Shown one piece after another: positions 22,206-23,364 of a DNA stretch of 23,364 nt. Position numbers and translations under genes: made by a program. The notes below the pieces were generated by a model, which searched no databases, had not been told where the DNA came from, and was given only the letters and a program-made list of their open reading frames with translations. Every line of letters begins with the position of its first letter. The first letter of the stretch is position 1. This stretch comes from DATCIH01 sp036507955 (GTDB lineage: Bacteria > Bacillota > Clostridia > Clostridiales > Clostridiaceae): positions 1 to 23,364 of the forward strand of contig DATCIH010000007.1 of assembly GCA_036507955.1 (NCBI GenBank), in the 5' to 3' direction.

Positions 22206-23364
22206 AGTTAACCTTCCTTTTATAATTTGGATTTATGTATACATTTTTTCCTTTTTTAAAAGTAGCTACCACCACCCCTGATAATTCTATACCATTAAGC
22301 GGACTATTTTTACCCTTTGATTCGAACTTTGAGGTATCAACTACAAATTTTTCTTTCGTATCTATTAGAACAATATCACCTTCATAGCCTTCTTTAAGCT
22401 CCCCTTTATTAAAACCAAGGAGACGTCCGCCATTTCTTGACATTAGTTCTGAAAGCTTTGACATACTAATTAAACCTGTTTTGACTAAAGCAGTATAACA
22501 GGTTGAAAAAGAAGTCTCTATACCTGAGATGCCAGGCGCACCCTTCTCTTTATCTTGGAAACTGTGGGGTGCATGATCTGTGCCTATAGTATCCACAGTA
22601 CCATCAATAATCCCTTGAATAATTGCATCAATATCCTCCTTTTCTCTAAAAGGGGGATTTACTCTATAATTAACCTTTGAAGTGAAATAAATATGATGAG
22701 GTGTAATCTCACAGCCTATATTAAGTCCTTCCTTTTTAGCTTCTCTAATATAATTAATTGCTTCTTTAGTACTAACATGGCATATGTGAAGCCTTCCACT
22801 AGAAAATTTTGCAAGTTCAATATCTCTTATTGTCATTATATTTTCTGATAACCTAGTAGAAATAGCATCAAGCTCTAAAGCTTCCTCATGACACATTATA
22901 AGCTTATTATTTTCCTTAGCCTTATATAAGGCTTGAAGCATAACTAAGCTATTTTCTATACCTTTCCCATCATCAGAAATACATTTTACGTCTAATGTTA
23001 GTTCATCAAGGTGATCTAAGCTTTTACCATCAAAGTTTTTAGTTATAGATACACATTGATGTACATCTATAAGTCCAATTTCTTTCGCCCTTTTTATGAC
23101 ATCTAATACTATACCCATACTACTTACCACAGGTTTAGTGTTTGCCATTAAATTTACTCCAGTATAACCACCTTTTACTGCTGCAAGGCTTCCAGTATAC
23201 AAATCCTCTTTATAGGTAAGACCTGGATCTCTAAAATGACAATGAGTGTCTACAAAAGAGGGCATAAGGGTAAGACCAAAACAATCTATTATTTCATGAG
23301 CTTCAATGTCTAAATTTACTCCAATACTTTTAATTATCCCTTCTTTAATATATATATCTCCTTG
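22192..23364 (-). CDS. pyrC: Dihydroorotase, type I (5' end cut by the window edge)
   Basis: PyrC cyclises carbamoyl aspartate to dihydroorotate. The frame stays open from the stop at 22192 to the last base, 391 codons including the stop, so the start codon lies beyond 23364. The 33 codons between 23266 and 23364 encode a plausible dihydroorotase N-terminus, GDIYIKEGIIKSIG, and end EIIDCFGLTL before MPSFVDTHCHFRDPG. The ATG at 23265 is therefore internal. The metal-binding HCHFRDPG and the later GTDHAPHS mark a type I enzyme of the amidohydrolase family. It is the first visible gene of the pyr operon; pyrB and pyrI may lie upstream but are not seen. Confidence 0.95.
   Translation of the reverse strand, partial: QGDIYIKEGIIKSIGVNLDIEAHEIIDCFGLTLMPSFVDTHCHFRDPGLTYKEDLYTGSLAAVKGGYTGVNLMANTKPVVSSMGIVLDVIKRAKEIGLIDVHQCVSITKNFDGKSLDHLDELTLDVKCISDDGKGIENSLVMLQALYKAKENNKLIMCHEEALELDAISTRLSENIMTIRDIELAKFSSGRLHICHVSTKEAINYIREAKKEGLNIGCEITPHHIYFTSKVNYRVNPPFREKEDIDAIIQGIIDGTVDTIGTDHAPHSFQDKEKGAPGISGIETSFSTCYTALVKTGLISMSKLSELMSRNGGRLLGFNKGELKEGYEGDIVLIDTKEKFVVDTSKFESKGKNSPLNGIELSGVVVATFKKGKNVYINPNYKRKVNYDNR

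Noticed and set aside
23263..23265. ATG as the start of pyrC
   Set aside because: The frame stays open to the window edge and encodes the expected dihydroorotase N-terminal strand before the HCHFRDPG motif, so the true start is outside the window.

Overview
The window looks like a piece of the chromosome of a Clostridium sensu stricto species. It is AT-rich, has strong AGGAGG-type ribosome binding sites and uses GTG and TTG starts. It carries both LonA and the sporulation-type LonB protease. The gene order perR ... engB-lonA-lonB-clpX-clpP-tig ... carB-carA ... pyr genes is the one I remember from Clostridium acetobutylicum. That comparison is from memory and was not searched.

Layout. 1-255: a plus-strand terminator arriving from outside the window, a palindrome resembling an IS200/IS605 end, and a minus-strand tRNA-Glu(CTC) with its own promoter and terminator. 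329-824: a PerR-type Fur-family regulator behind a perfect TTGACA-17-TATAAT promoter. 827-3113: a divergent pair, a solute-binding-like lipoprotein (minus) and a membrane-anchored FG-GAP/VCBS-like protein (plus). 3263-3634: a bactofilin (plus). 3667-5038: four small minus-strand genes of unknown function. Two are paralogues (one only 59 codons), and one carries Arg/Ser/Lys repeats built from a 9-bp tandem repeat; a spore-surface role is a guess. 5268-13395: protein quality control on the minus strand, transcribed tig, clpP, clpX, then lonB, then lonA-engB. 13588-14986: a membrane-anchored protein of unknown function and the biotin transporter component BioY. 15121-23364: pyrimidine biosynthesis on the minus strand, transcribed pyrC (cut by the window edge), pyrF, pyrK, pyrD, then carA-carB.

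The most informative non-coding feature lies between pyrD and carA. Just after the pyrD stop there is a PyrR-binding-loop-like stem, a 10-bp antiterminator pairing that overlaps it, and a 13-bp terminator with a U-run. These three pairings exclude one another, as in PyrR attenuators. Downstream of that terminator and before carA there is a second promoter, with a 14-bp direct repeat over its -10 region and again in the leader. carAB therefore appears to receive both pyrimidine-controlled readthrough and its own, possibly arginine-controlled, initiation. This fits the use of carbamoyl phosphate in both pathways.

A second unusual spot is upstream of lonB. A 15-mer occurs three times: as both arms of a 23-bp perfect stem and over the lonB ribosome binding site. 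I found no CRISPR array, phage genes, intact transposase, rRNA or recognisable defence system. Most of the window is conserved housekeeping sequence.
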